Shown piece by piece: positions 45,605 to 56,316 of a DNA stretch of 64,000 nt. Source of the stretch: Poa pratensis (Eukaryota; Streptophyta; Magnoliopsida; Poales; Poaceae); contig CAMZMU010000089.1 in assembly GCA_947311845.1 (NCBI GenBank), positions 18,232,336 through 18,296,335 on the forward strand, read 5' to 3'. Every line of letters starts with the position of its first letter. Within the stretch, counting starts at the first letter, position 1. The position numbers and the translations under genes are program-made. The notes beneath the pieces were generated by a model, which worked only from the letters and a program-made list of their open reading frames with translations, had not been told where the DNA came from and ran no database searches.

Positions 45605-46171
45605 CTAGAAGAAAAATCTAATCTTGGCTGAGGACGCTGCAGCTGGACGCGGTGCTCCGCATGGACGAGCGGCCGATAGACTCGTCGATGCGGTCGAGCT
45701 GCGGCCGCCACGGCGCCGCCGCCGCGCAGCCCCACTTACCGCCGGACGCGGGGGAGCCGCGGCCTTCGCCGTGGCCTGACCCTCCGGACAGCTTCCGGCG
45801 AAGAGCGCCTCGACGGGGCAGGGCGCGGAGCCACCGCCCTTGCGGGCCAGCGCGGTGAGGCGGTTCATGAGGCAGGCGAGGTCGACGGCGGAGGACTCGG
45901 CCTGGAAGACGGAGTGAGGGAGGAGGAAGTAGACGGTGCCCGGCTCCAGCGCGTCGTCGGGGCGGAACAGCGCCCGGCCCGGCTGCAGCAGGTGCGCGGA
46001 CGAGCAGAGCACGTACTGCGAGGAGCTGGAGGAGGCGTAGGAGGCGGTGGCGCGCGCCACGGTGACCGGCGCGCCGGCGTCGAAGTCCTGCACGTACCCG
46101 TTGGTGTGGATCACCCGCACCCCCGCGAACGGCCGCAGCGCGCCGGACGTCGAGGAGAAGCCGCACCCCAT
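45605..46171 (-). CDS. DUF4228 (PADRE) domain protein, C-terminus frameshifted
   Basis: Plant-specific DUF4228 family; members are often stress-induced, biochemical role unknown. The ATG at 46171 gives MGCGFSS, an N-myristoylation-type start. RVIHTNGYVQDF, SSAHLLQPGRALFRPDD, LEPGTVYFLLPHSVF and SAVDLACLMNRLTALA follow, all typical. After about residue 130 the frame continues as low-complexity sequence and ends at 45605. The family's usual C-terminus (PWRPQLDRIDESIGRSSMRS, ending at 45618) lies in the next frame. A single indel near 45770-45800 would explain this, either real or a sequence error. A TATA box lies about 215 bp upstream. Single exon. Confidence 0.85.
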   Translation of the reverse strand: MGCGFSSTSGALRPFAGVRVIHTNGYVQDFDAGAPVTVARATASYASSSSSQYVLCSSAHLLQPGRALFRPDDALEPGTVYFLLPHSVFQAESSAVDLACLMNRLTALARKGGGSAPCPVEALFAGSCPEGQATAKAAAPPRPAVSGAARRRRRGGRSSTASTSLSAARPCGAPRPAAASSAKIRFFF

Positions 46172-46383
46172 GGCGCGGCGAGCGAGCTGGGGGGAGTGGA
46201 GATCCGCTTAGTTGGTCGGAGCGAGCGAGGGCTGGGCTGGTGGCGTGTGCGGGAGGGAGTTGAATGGGTTGACGGCGTGTGGCTGGCCTCGTGAGCGTGG
46301 GCGACGGACTTGACGAAGAAGAGGCGCTGGCTGGCGTGGTATATGGACCTCGTGGCGTGGACCGACCGGCATGGAGTGGCTTG

Positions 46384-46390
46384 ATTTATA
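46384..46390 (-). promoter_or_regulatory. TATA box of the DUF4228 gene
   Basis: TATAAAT on the minus strand in GC-rich context, about 215 bp upstream of the ATG. A well-placed core promoter if the 5' UTR is about 180 nt. Confidence 0.6.
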
Positions 46391-46399
46391 GGGCGGGGG

Positions 46400-47100
46400 C
46401 AGGGAAGCGCGCGCTTGATTAATTTGTCATCTATGTCTATGTGTGTGGTGAGTAAGAAGAAGAAATGGTGTGGATTTTTACTTTTTCTGGATAAGCTCGC
46501 TATATGCTTATCTACAAGTTACAACTGCTCTTTTAGTTAATTCTTTAATTACTCGTATGCCCGCAGAAAATTAATTAGTTATTTATAGTACTCTATGAAA
46601 ATGTTATTTTGAGAGAACCACCCTCTCAGGGTGGGTTCACACGGATGTTTCTCAGTTAGAGTGAATATTTTTCAATGAGAGACGACATTTCCATTAATTT
46701 ACAATAATGTGTTTCACAAAATAAAAATCATTTCGAGGGTGTTGTTTCTCATTTAGTCGGAATATTATTTAGTGAGAGGCGACATTCCCTGATATTGTGT
46801 TTCACAAAAAGAATATTTAGATAGTAGACAAAATTAAACTAGCTGGCAGTTGAAGCTATCTTTAGTTGCGAGCCCAAGTTCAAGATTGGTACAGGATCGC
46901 TATCAATTGGTCGCTTCTCTTGGCTTGTCCGTCCGTGGAGCTAGCTAGGTCCAAGTCAATACAATGACCTCTCACGGCCGACTTCTGTAGCTGAGCTGAC
47001 TGCTAGTAGTAGAAAATGAAGATAAGATTTGTATAGCCTACGGTTGTCTGGATACAGTCAGCTGGCGGTTGGAAAACCTAGCTTCTGCATCCGCAGCACG
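46400..47100. other. Intergenic; two related AT-rich segments
   Basis: 46640-46720 and 46740-46815 share TTTCTCA, GAGAGRCGACATT and TGTGTTTCACAAAA, a short imperfect tandem duplication. No gene. Confidence 0.4.
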
Positions 47101-47101
47101 G

Positions 47102-47200
47102 GTTGAGATTCGCTGACTTTGCTCCTGCTGACGTTGAGTCACTTACGTGTGAGCCCCACATGTAAGTGACTCAAAGTCAGGCAAAGTCAGCGAATCCAAC
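47102..47200. repeat. Near-perfect foldback, arms of about 48 bp
   Basis: GATTCGCTGACTTTGC and TTGAGTCACTTACRTGTG occur on the left and recur inverted on the right with only a few mismatches and almost no loop. Could be a small foldback transposon or a hairpin transcript template. Confidence 0.7.
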
Positions 47201-47729
47201 GTCAGCGAATCCGCGCCCCCGCAGCACACGCCCTGAGGACGTCTCGCGCCGGCGCCGCCGGAGAACAAACAAAGTCTCGTTCGAAGCAAGTGGTCGAGCT
47301 GCCGGGGAGAAGCTAGTAGCTTCTGCGACAATACTTGCATTTGTTGCTTTATATGGGTTTTAGTCACACGCCATCTGAACGATGTTCACGCGAATCACAC
47401 GAAATCGGTGTCTTGTCTGACTGAGTGTCCATGTTCCTTGCTAAGTAAAAGTGCCTGGCTTCTTTTGTATAGTGTTTTTTTTTCATAATAACGATCTTTT
47501 GTATACACTCTTTTCTCCGCGATATTAATATACACTCTTTATCTAAAATAATAACGATCTTTTGTATAGTGCCTGACAGTTGAGAACTCTTGAGGCTCTT
47601 CATCCGACAGTGATCTCCCTTTTCTCTTCTGCTGTAGGAGCCTTTGGCATCGGCGGAGTCCCCAGTTTTATCAACATCTTCCAAGGCTCAAGGACCTAGT
47701 GCAGTTCGTGCTGCGTGTCGTGGACTCCG
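47201..47729. other. 3' side of the GT14 gene; no separate gene
   Basis: Contains a local direct repeat (AATAACGATCTTTTGTATA near 47486 and 47550). Possibly 3' UTR of the minus-strand gene. Confidence 0.4.
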
Positions 47730-50700
47730 TCAACCGTGGCGTGGCGTGTCTGGGCCTTTCCACATGCACGGTCGTCTCTGGGCCTGATGCTGCAAGAAGA
47801 CCACGATGAATGAAATTTGTCAGGTAGATCCTCCATGCAGAAGGGAAAGATCATGATGATCAGTACCCTTTTGGTTTGCAGATACTACATTGTGAAAGCG
47901 AAAATAATGGATTTAACATCTCTACCTTTGCGTTGCTGTTCACATGAACGCTCTCGTCAATGGACTGCAGCAAAAGTTTCATACTTAGTTAGAAAGATCC
48001 CCAGAACTTTGGATTTTATGCACTAGCGAGCATAACAAAGAACTCACTGCTATACTCTTAAGCAGCTCAAAGCTTGTGTCGACAGCCCTATAGACTTTAG
48101 GGTGCCATTTTCCTTCGGACCAATCGACACGTGTCACCGACCAATTTGAAACTCCAGTTGGGTCAACCATCTGCGGAGACGATAACAGTAGGACGTTGCT
48201 GGTGAGAAATGTAAAATATAACACATTGGTTAGGAGCTTCTGAGTTCTATCTTACGTTGAACAGGGTTGGCAGATAGTGCTCGTCAGAATAGCAGTTATG
48301 CCATTCATTTCCTGGCTGCAAAGTGCAAATGGTAACAAGGTGTCAGTGGCAAAATACATGTCAGGAAATCAGGAAAGATAAACAACCTGATGTCCACCAA
48401 ATTACAGAAAAGACAACCAAACCAACTTTTGGTCAGGGGAACTGACCCGAAAAACAGTAGTAACTAACAGTAACAGATTGATGCAGTATTAGGATTCGCC
48501 CTCTCTATTGTTTACACTTCACAGTACTAGACCACAATGCTTAACACTGTACTGAAACAGGATCTACAAATAGCTAGGTTGACAGTAATAGGTACCATGA
48601 GTAATGCATCATGATCCCCAAAATCCCCAAAATGAAGACGATATAAGAAAATTTTGACACTCATTTCAGAAGCTGTCAGTTTAAAAGTTTGAAAGAACTA
48701 CAGTCGTCCAGTTTGGACAAAACTATGTATATCAGGTTTCATTTGATCATGGAATTGAGGCAGAGGGGATTAGCTCCCTGATGATGTAAAAACATTCGAC
48801 ACATGTGACTATGAAAATAAAAAGTGGGGACTTAACACTTCTGGTGAAGCAAAATCATGAAGACAGAGCAAGACTTACTGAAACAATTGCTATGCGATAG
48901 CTTAGAGATTAACCTATTTTTTCCTATAGCTATTACAATTTGCTAACATATGAAATATTGCATATCTACTAGGGTCTAATACACAAACATATAAGGGGCA
49001 TTATAGCAATCTGATTCTCAAAGAAAAAGCACATCATGGTATTTTGTTTTACTTTTCTTCACACTTTGCTGATCTTTACCTTACAGTAGCGTTTGAACTT
49101 TCCGTAGTAAAGAGTGTCAGCAAGAATAAGGACTGCATGCTGCCGTTTCACTGTGAACCACTGAGAGGAGAACATGTCACGTCAGAATGTGGGATATTGG
49201 GCTATAGAAAAAGATGGCCATTTTGTAAATTAGGAGATCGATGCGACATCTGGCAACCATATGATACAAATAAGAAGAAATTTCGAATTATCCTTGTCAT
49301 TTTAAAGAAGTTTTCGTTAATCCATTTTTTGTGATTCTTGAATTTGGTAAAAGAAAAGAGGCTTCCACTTTTTAGGGAACTGAATCATAGAAATTATCAC
49401 CTGTGCACCTTTTCTCCAATCACTCTTGACGATTTCAGGTAACATATAGTCAGAGTATCTACCTGCTCCATGTGGACCAGGATCGTCGAAACTGAACAAA
49501 AATGGCATGTCAATGGTGAGGATATGATGTTTGTAACAATAATGAATAAGAGAGAAACAGCAGATCCACAATCAAACATTGTTCAACTTTAAGTAGAAAA
49601 AACTTGCTTCTATACACAATCACATAACCTGCAGGATGTCCACTTACGAGTCAACAAAGCTGATGTTTGTTTCCATGAGATAACTATATACATAATCGAA
49701 GTTATGCAGCGGTACACAACTGCAATAAGAACACAGCATTAGGATACGGATAAGAATATGCAATTCAAATTTAGATCAGAACAAAGAAAATGGCTGACCT
49801 CTCAGAGACCAAGACAAAATGTTGGTTGTCAGCATCTTGCAATGCATTTGCCAAGAGCCTCCTCTCTGCATCAATCATAGAAACTGTACCCCAGACCACC
49901 TACAGGGAAAATTGAACTATTACTTTCTCAAACAAGTAAGAAGATAAACTGTGGAACAGTCTTAGATCCACTATGTTTATCAGGCAGGACATGATAGTAC
50001 AAACAAACCATACTTGATACTAAATCTACAAAGTACAGACTTCCATGAAAGAAGAGAGGGGATGAGTGTATTACAGAGAAACTGGGAACATCTATCCAAT
50101 GTAGATAAATTCAAAAATTACAAACGAGGCCTCTAAATCAATTCAAACAATATAAAACAAGCAGGCCTCTAAATCAATTCAACAATACAGGATGAGACTA
50201 CATCTAAAGCTATTCTAATCATTTACCTTTTCACTCCGAATATCCCTGCCAGCGAATATTGGACTTGCGTGAACTTGCCTCTCTCGTGAAGCATGTATGT
50301 ATATTGTGTATCTGCCTTCATGTCCCTGAAAAAGTACATCCAAGCAGCTGGATTCAGTATTGATGCACATGCAACTGAGTATATACTGTTCTTTCATGAG
50401 TTAAGTCTATTAATTTGAAGTTCTTATGTAAAACATGCATGATAATTAATAATCCACTTCTTCCGAGTAGGAGAACACATTAGTAGTAGTATCACATCAT
50501 ACAAGTTCAACCACTAAGATGTACAAATTTCCAATAAGACTAGACGGAGACGTAATTATTGTAATTTTGCAAATAGTTCCAAAGATCATACCATGAAGAA
50601 CTTCTCCCAAAGCTTCTCAAAAGGCAATGAACTGGGTGTCAAGAACATGAAAGCAATTTTCGGATTCTTTGACTGAACCGGCTGTGAACGAACAATGTCT

Positions 50701-50909
50701 CCTATTACAACACGAGCTGCTATCTCATCATCAGTGTATACTCTGACAGGTTCTGGAGGAGGCTGAGAAGTACAGGAATTTGACAAGTAACAAGCCGAGT
50801 AATGTTGGGGTTTGTAGAGATAAGCTCCAGTGACTATTGCGCAGACAAAAGCAATCAAGACAACAATCCAGAGAGGCCTTTTAGATGAAGATCTATTGCG
50901 TGGTGCCAT
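47730..50909 (-). CDS. GT14 family glycosyltransferase (Core-2/I-branching, BC10-like)
   Basis: Golgi type II membrane protein, likely transferring sugars to cell-wall glycoproteins; substrate unknown. Ten coding exons, all phase-consistent: 50909-50592, 50325-50227, 49899-49799, 49719-49648, 49491-49401, 49160-49080, 48315-48256, 48170-48048, 47964-47926 and 47789-47730, 347 residues in total. A short basic N-terminus and one transmembrane helix (residues about 13-33) precede family motifs: KIAFMFLTPSSLPFEKLW, YTIYIHASRE, SMIDAERRLLANAL, FVLVSESCVPLHNFDYVY, SFDDPGPHGAGRY, WFTVKRQHA, NEWHNCYSDEHYLPTL. The C-terminus stops soon after RRPCMW, where relatives continue for about 25 residues with a CYLFARKF-type motif. 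A non-coding first exon is likely near 52090-51957 (donor at 51956, acceptor giving an exon from 51014). Confidence 0.88.
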
Positions 50910-52100
50910 GATCCAAGTGTATACGTAGCAATGACAGAACTTCAGAATCTATCTACATGTAGCTTCAGCTCTGCAATCATCCAAAACCATCATTCTGGTT
51001 GAACTTGTAAACACCTGGAAATGTAGTAAAACGCATAGTTCGAGGTTAATGACCAGCAGACTGGTATCCTTGACAATCTGGATTGATGCAAAAATACAGG
51101 AGATGAAACCCTTTTTAATTTATAAGAAACTACACGATTTAACAATGGAGCAACACCCTAATTAAGTAAAGAGGAAGATCAACTGAACTGAGGACACCGT
51201 CATAGAGTTTAAACACTGAACACAAACGAGGAATTCGAAATCTGCAGGCTGCAGCTAAGCTACATTTTCATTCTGTTGTTTCTCCTAACTAACAAATTTG
51301 GCTCTGTTTTTTTGCTGGGTCATAACCTTTTACTAACTAGCACGAGCTCTGAAAATTCCAGTGCCACTGGTTCACGCTGTTTGCATGTTAAAGATAATGA
51401 GTCATCTCCCTTTGCGCATAAGCAACCCCCACTAAACCCCTAAAACCTCACCCATAAAGAGCTTCAAAGTTTAGTCTGAGCTCTCTCGAAATCAGAACCT
51501 AGTTTCGGCCGATTTCCTCGAGGAGATGCCAAGAGAACTCCTCAAAATCAGCTTCTGCTGCCAAACATCTGCAAAGAGACCACCAGAAGTTCCTCCTCTA
51601 CGGCTACTGCCGCACCAATAAATTCTAAAATACTCAGTCCAAAAGAAAATTTGAAAAGAGGAACTCGACAGACACCCAACAATAATTCCCAAAAATCACC
51701 ACCACCAAAAAGAAAAGAAAAGAAACTCTTTTCTCCTTTCAGGAGAACCAAAACCCCTAATAAGAACACTCCCAAATCGCAGGCTAACACTGTGGAATCC
51801 AGAACTACGAACGCGACCCAGACAGCACCTAGAAAAAAAAACCTTTCCGTTTTCCGCACCAACATGAATACCACCACCCCAGGAAATGCTCCGCAGAATC
51901 GAACTGAAACGGGGGATGGAGGCGAGCGGAAAATACGGGCAGCGTGCGCCGTACCTTGGTTGACGCGCTGGATCTTCCGGACCGAGCTCGTGACTGCTTC
52001 CGATTACGGAGTGGGGGAAAGAGTGGATTGGAGAGATCTAGGAGGAAGTGGGGAAGGAATTTTGTGGGAGGAGGAGGTGGAAAGAGATTAGAGGAGTGGA
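50910..52100 (-). other. 5' UTR exons and first intron of the GT14 gene
   Basis: On the minus strand a donor (CCAAG then GTACGG, 51957/51956) and an acceptor (TTTCCAG before 51014) define an intron of about 940 bp in the 5' UTR. Short ORFs inside it show no domain. Confidence 0.55.
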
Positions 52101-52306
52101 CGGGAGTTACACTTTGTAGTTGTAGGCAGTCACTTTGCGCTAATTAAAGCAGGACATGGGTCATCTAGGCACAGACTGCGGCAGGTGAGGCCATGATGTG
52201 CTATGTACGATCCTTAATTTTATTTTATATAAACTTTTTATAAAGTGTGTATTCGACAAATCTTGTTTATCGTGGTAAAAAGAATGTACCAAATGTTTTT
52301 GACACA

Positions 52307-52550
52307 CTCCCTCCTTACCAAAATAGGATGCGTATAGATTTTGCACAAAGTCAAACTTTTTAAAGGTTGACCACCTATATAGAAAAAAGTGCCGATATTT
52401 ATAATCCCAAGTCAACATAGTTAGAACCATCATTAAACTTTTTATATAATGTGGATTTGGTATTGTAGATGTTAATATATTTTTCTATATAGTTGTTCAA
52501 ACTTCATAAAACTTTGGATTTGGCATTTTCATAGTTTGGGAAGAAGGGAG
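52307..52550. mobile_element. Stowaway-like MITE
   Basis: Begins CTCCCTCCTTACCAAAATAG and ends GTTTGGGAAGAAGGGAG followed by TA. The left TA has become CA. 244 AT-rich bases, no coding. Family by end sequence. Confidence 0.7.
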
Positions 52551-53329
52551 TATGAGTCAGCTTCTGTAGTTTTGATGAAAGCCATGTATTTATGTCCGTG
52601 GTTTTTTTCTTCCACCTCGGTCCCCGGGTCCCCATCACTAGTGGAGACATGCCCTTCTGTCCCGGCCCGTGAGGGGTTTAGTCCCGGTTGGCCAACCGGG
52701 ACAGGCCAAGCGGGACTGCCCTGTTACCAGCCGGGACCAAAGGCGCTCCACGTGGCCGCGATACAGCGATTGGGTTGGAGAACCTTCAGTCCCGGCTGGT
52801 AAGCCCATCCGGGACTAAAGATTATTTTCCGAAAAAAAAATTCATTTTTTTTCCAACATTTTTTTCAATTTCTTAGTTAGAGTCTCTAATTAGAGGCGCC
52901 TCTAACTAAGCATCGTGTTGTGAATGCTCTCGTAATCCTAGCGCCTCTAATTTATTTTTTCTCTCGGTCGGTCACCCATCCTCACACTACTCCATACTCA
53001 GCACGCTTAACTTCTCTGTTCCTTCCTGTTCTGATCCCGCGAATCTGATTGTATCTTGTTGTCAATACTACCATATCAATCCTATTAACTCTTATACCAT
53101 TGTGTCACATGTCTGTATTTTTTCAAACCAAAAACAATTATTTAAGTAAACAATAATGAATAAGTAATAATAATATTGAATTCCAATGAAAATAAAATAA
53201 GTAATAAAACTATTTTATTCATTTATTGCCATTTATTCATATAATATGGCATAATTAATATCTTTAAATCTGTAAATCGCAATTAGACAAATAATATATC
53301 CATTATTATCAGAAAAATGTGAGGAATCT

Positions 53330-54500
53330 GTAAATCGCAATTGGACAAATAATATATCTTTAAATCTAAATATGAAATAATTTAGTTTTTAAATATTTTA
53401 TTCATTTTTGTTATTATTATCATATAATATGGTATATAATATAATTTTAAATAGGTAAATCGCAATTGGACAAATAATATATCTTTAAATCTAAATATGA
53501 AATAATTTAGTTTTTAAATATTTTATTCATTTTTTGTTATTATTATCATATAATATGGTATATAATACAACTTTAAATTTGTAAATCGCAATTGGACAAA
53601 TAATATATCTTTAAATCTAAATATGAAATAATTTAGTTTTTAAATATTTTATTCATTTTTTGTTATTATTATCATATAATATGGTATATAATATAACTTT
53701 AAATCTGTAAATCGCAATTGGACAAATAATATATCTTTAAATCTAAATATGAAATAATTTAGTTTTTAAATATTTTATTCATTTTTTGTTATTATTATCA
53801 TATAATATGGTATATAATATAACTTTAAATCTGTAAATCGCAATTGGACAAATAATATATCATTAAATCTAAATATGAAATAATTTAGTTTTTAAATATT
53901 TTACTATTTTTTGTTATTATTATCATATAATATGGTATATAATATAACTTTAAATCTGTAAATCGCAATTGGACAAATAATATATCTTTAAATCTAAATA
54001 TGAAATAATTTAGTTTTTAAATATTTTATTCATTTTTTGTTATTATTATCATATAATATGGTATATAATATAACTTTAAATCTGTAAATCGCAATTGGAC
54101 AAATAATATATCTTTAAATCTAAATATGAAATAATTTAGTTTTTAAATATTTTATTCATTTTTTGTTATTATTATCATATAATATGGTATATAATATAAC
54201 TTTAAATCTGTAAATCGCAATTGGACAAATAATATATCTTTAAATCTAAATATGAAATAATTTAGTTTTTAAATATTTTATTCATTTTTTGTTATTATTA
54301 TCATATAATATGGTATATAATATAACTTTAAATCTATAAATCGCAATTGGACAAATAATATATCTTTAAATCTAAATATGAAATAATTTAGTTTTTAAAT
54401 ATTTTATTCATTTTTTGTTATTATTATCATATAATATGGTATATAATATAACTTTAAATCTGTAAATCGCAATTGGACAAATAATATATCTTTAAATCTT
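53330..54500. repeat. 126-bp minisatellite, about nine units
   Basis: Anchor AAATCGCAATTGGACAAATA recurs with CGC at 53337, 53461, 53587, 53713, 53839, 53964, 54090, 54216, 54342 and 54468. That gives periods of 124-126 bp. The middle units look almost identical. Very AT-rich. A 55-bp direct repeat (starting CTTTTCAGAGGAAACAATTT) occurs at the array's right edge (54498) and again at 54888. Confidence 0.92.
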
Positions 54501-55124
54501 TTCAGAGGAAACAATTTGGTTATTTGTGCATATAACATGGTATAGTGTTTTCAAAAAATGTATTTCTGTGAACACCTTTTCAATATAACTGTCGTATTAC
54601 ATGTTTATTATTTTTTGTGGATACTAGGACATATATAATGACACCACGCGAAGGTCTTACATCATTTTGAATTTTTTTGAATGTTTTGGAATTTTCTATG
54701 CCGATTTCAAAAAAAAGTCAAGACGGCGGGCATGACCGTTCGTAGATAGGGGTTGAATATTGAGAAACTATTGGTGTATCTCTGATGAAATAGGTAGTTG
54801 GGTACCTAAAAATGATGTTTGCCAAAAATCATGAGCAAACTACGAGGCACCTGTACGAGGCAACAATATTGAGGTGGATGGAAACCTTTTCAGAGGAAAC
54901 AATTTGGTTATTTGTGCATATAACATGGGATAGTATTTTCAAATTTTTTATTTCTCAAGTTTTGCAACATATTTGTGGTTGGTGCTTTGTAAAAAAACAC
55001 ATTCAAAAAAAGTATTTCTCAAGTCTTGCCCAATTGATTTGAATATAGGAAACAATACGAGGCACCCGGATTGCCCAATTGATTTAAATATAGCACATTT
55101 AGATCGACACATTGAGACATACGA

Positions 55125-55823
55125 TCACATAGCACCGAGACTCCTCCTAGCAACCTCGTAGCCTAGGCGAGCGTCCCGAGCAGCATACTTGATGCGATAA
55201 AAGCTCAATGGAAACTTGCCCCAACCTAATGTGAGGTTCTCTTCTTCCTCCTTCTTCTTCTCGTCCTCCTTCTCCTCCTCCTTCTTCTTCTCGTCCTCCT
55301 TCTTCTTCTTCTTCTTGTTGATCTTCTTCTTCTTCTCAAGCGTTGTGCCAATAGTAAAATTGGCTAGAGTATAGAGACTCGGAAGATTAGGGTACGTTGG
55401 GTTAGGGTGAACGGCCCGCTGGAGGTCGACGGCGGACGAAATACGAATTCCGTAAGGCCCCAGCATACGCTGATCGTTGTTGATAGCCGCGCCGCAGAAT
55501 TTGATGGTTTTGTCCATCAAGAAGTCCTTGAGGGCCTGCGGCACCCGATCAGCGTGGCAAATATGGAACACCAACGTGTCGGTCGCCACGGAAAGTTGCA
55601 GGACGGCGGCACGCTGCCTCTCCTCGGGTGCGGCGTCGGTGAACTCGCAGTCGAGGCCCACGATCTTCATCGGTGCGGCGTCGAGGTAGTGCCTCTTGAC
55701 GTCGCGGATCCATCTCTCCACGGTTGATGCGCGGAGAGTGACCACGACCTTGAAGTGCATGTCGACGGCGTCGTCCTTGTAGTGGTACTCCTCGGAACGA
55801 GGTGGGCGCGCGAGTGGCTCCAT
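55125..55823 (-). CDS. DEDDy 3'-5' exonuclease domain protein (inside CACTA)
   Basis: 232 residues, intronless, ATG at 55823. It matches the DnaQ/WRN-exonuclease fold: Exo I motif GLDCEFTD (Asp58, Glu60), central Asp117 (INNDQRML) and Exo III YAARD (Tyr213, Asp217). All catalytic acids of the DEDDy class are present. Between Exo II and Exo III is a highly charged Lys/Glu tract (about residues 163-195). As I recall, a shorter or similar tract is found in cereal relatives, here rich in simple repeats. No helicase domain. A TATA box sits about 90 bp upstream of the ATG. It lies wholly within the transposon, so it travels with it. Likely nucleic-acid 3' end trimming; substrate unknown. Confidence 0.85.
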   Translation of the reverse strand: MEPLARPPRSEEYHYKDDAVDMHFKVVVTLRASTVERWIRDVKRHYLDAAPMKIVGLDCEFTDAAPEERQRAAVLQLSVATDTLVFHICHADRVPQALKDFLMDKTIKFCGAAINNDQRMLGPYGIRISSAVDLQRAVHPNPTYPNLPSLYTLANFTIGTTLEKKKKINKKKKKKEDEKKKEEEKEDEKKKEEEENLTLGWGKFPLSFYRIKYAARDARLGYEVARRSLGAM

Positions 55824-55910
55824 GGCGCGCGGCAGCGATTGATCGAGAGAGGATTTTAGAGAAGATTAGAGAGAGGAGATGGTGCATTTGGCAAATGGCA
55901 CTGTAGCTCT

Positions 55911-55920
55911 CTTATATAGA
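55911..55920 (-). promoter_or_regulatory. TATA box of the exonuclease gene
   Basis: TCTATATAAG on the minus strand, followed by a CT-rich leader of about 90 nt to the ATG, the normal layout of a plant core promoter. Confidence 0.65.
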
Positions 55921-56316
55921 GCTAGCAGGGGAGATGAGGAGGCGGGCCATGGTAATTAATCCGGCCGTGTTTCAACTTCCCAAAATCCATTAAGCCATTT
56001 GATCAACTTCCAAGACATGAATGGTTTTCATTCCCCAGCCGTGTGATCAACGACCAGCACGGGAACTCAAGGGTCCTCGTTTGAACATCATTAGTCGTGG
56101 GTTGTATGTAGGACCGGGACTAAAGGGTCCTCGTTTGAACAGAATTCCGCAGACCCCTTTAGTCCGGTTTGTATCTCAAACCGGGACCATTGGTCCCTAA
56201 CGAGCCGCGACTAATGGCTGCCGTATGCTTCGGCGTTTTCAGGGCGACGTGTCCGGACCATTAGTCGCGGCCGGGACTAATGGCCCGGACGAAAGGCCTC
56301 TTTTCTACTAGTGCAT

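Larger units (their letters stand above)
52636..56313. mobile_element. CACTA transposon carrying an exonuclease gene
   Basis: 3678 bp with ends CACTAGTGGAG at left and CTTTTCTACTAGTG at right, and 3-bp duplications CAT (52633-52635 and 56314-56316). Subterminal zones carry repeated GTCCCGG/CCGGGAC and related units. Between them lie a 126-bp minisatellite array and a complete exonuclease-like gene with its own TATA box. No CACTA transposase was recognised, so it depends on transposase from elsewhere. The interior shares phrases with the smaller CACTA at 34.2 kb. Confidence 0.9.

Noticed and set aside
45618..46166. Alternative 182-codon frame as the DUF4228 protein
   Set aside because: Its N-terminal part lacks family motifs; only its last 40 residues match, so a frameshift in the main frame is the better explanation.
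51492..51877. Minus-strand ORFs in the GT14 5' region
   Set aside because: Lie within the 5' UTR intron and show no domain.
53330..54500. CRISPR-like regularly spaced repeats
   Set aside because: Units are contiguous 126-bp tandem copies without unique spacers, in a plant transposon.
55407..55727. Plus-strand ORFs opposite the exonuclease
   Set aside because: Shadows of the minus-strand gene with no motif.
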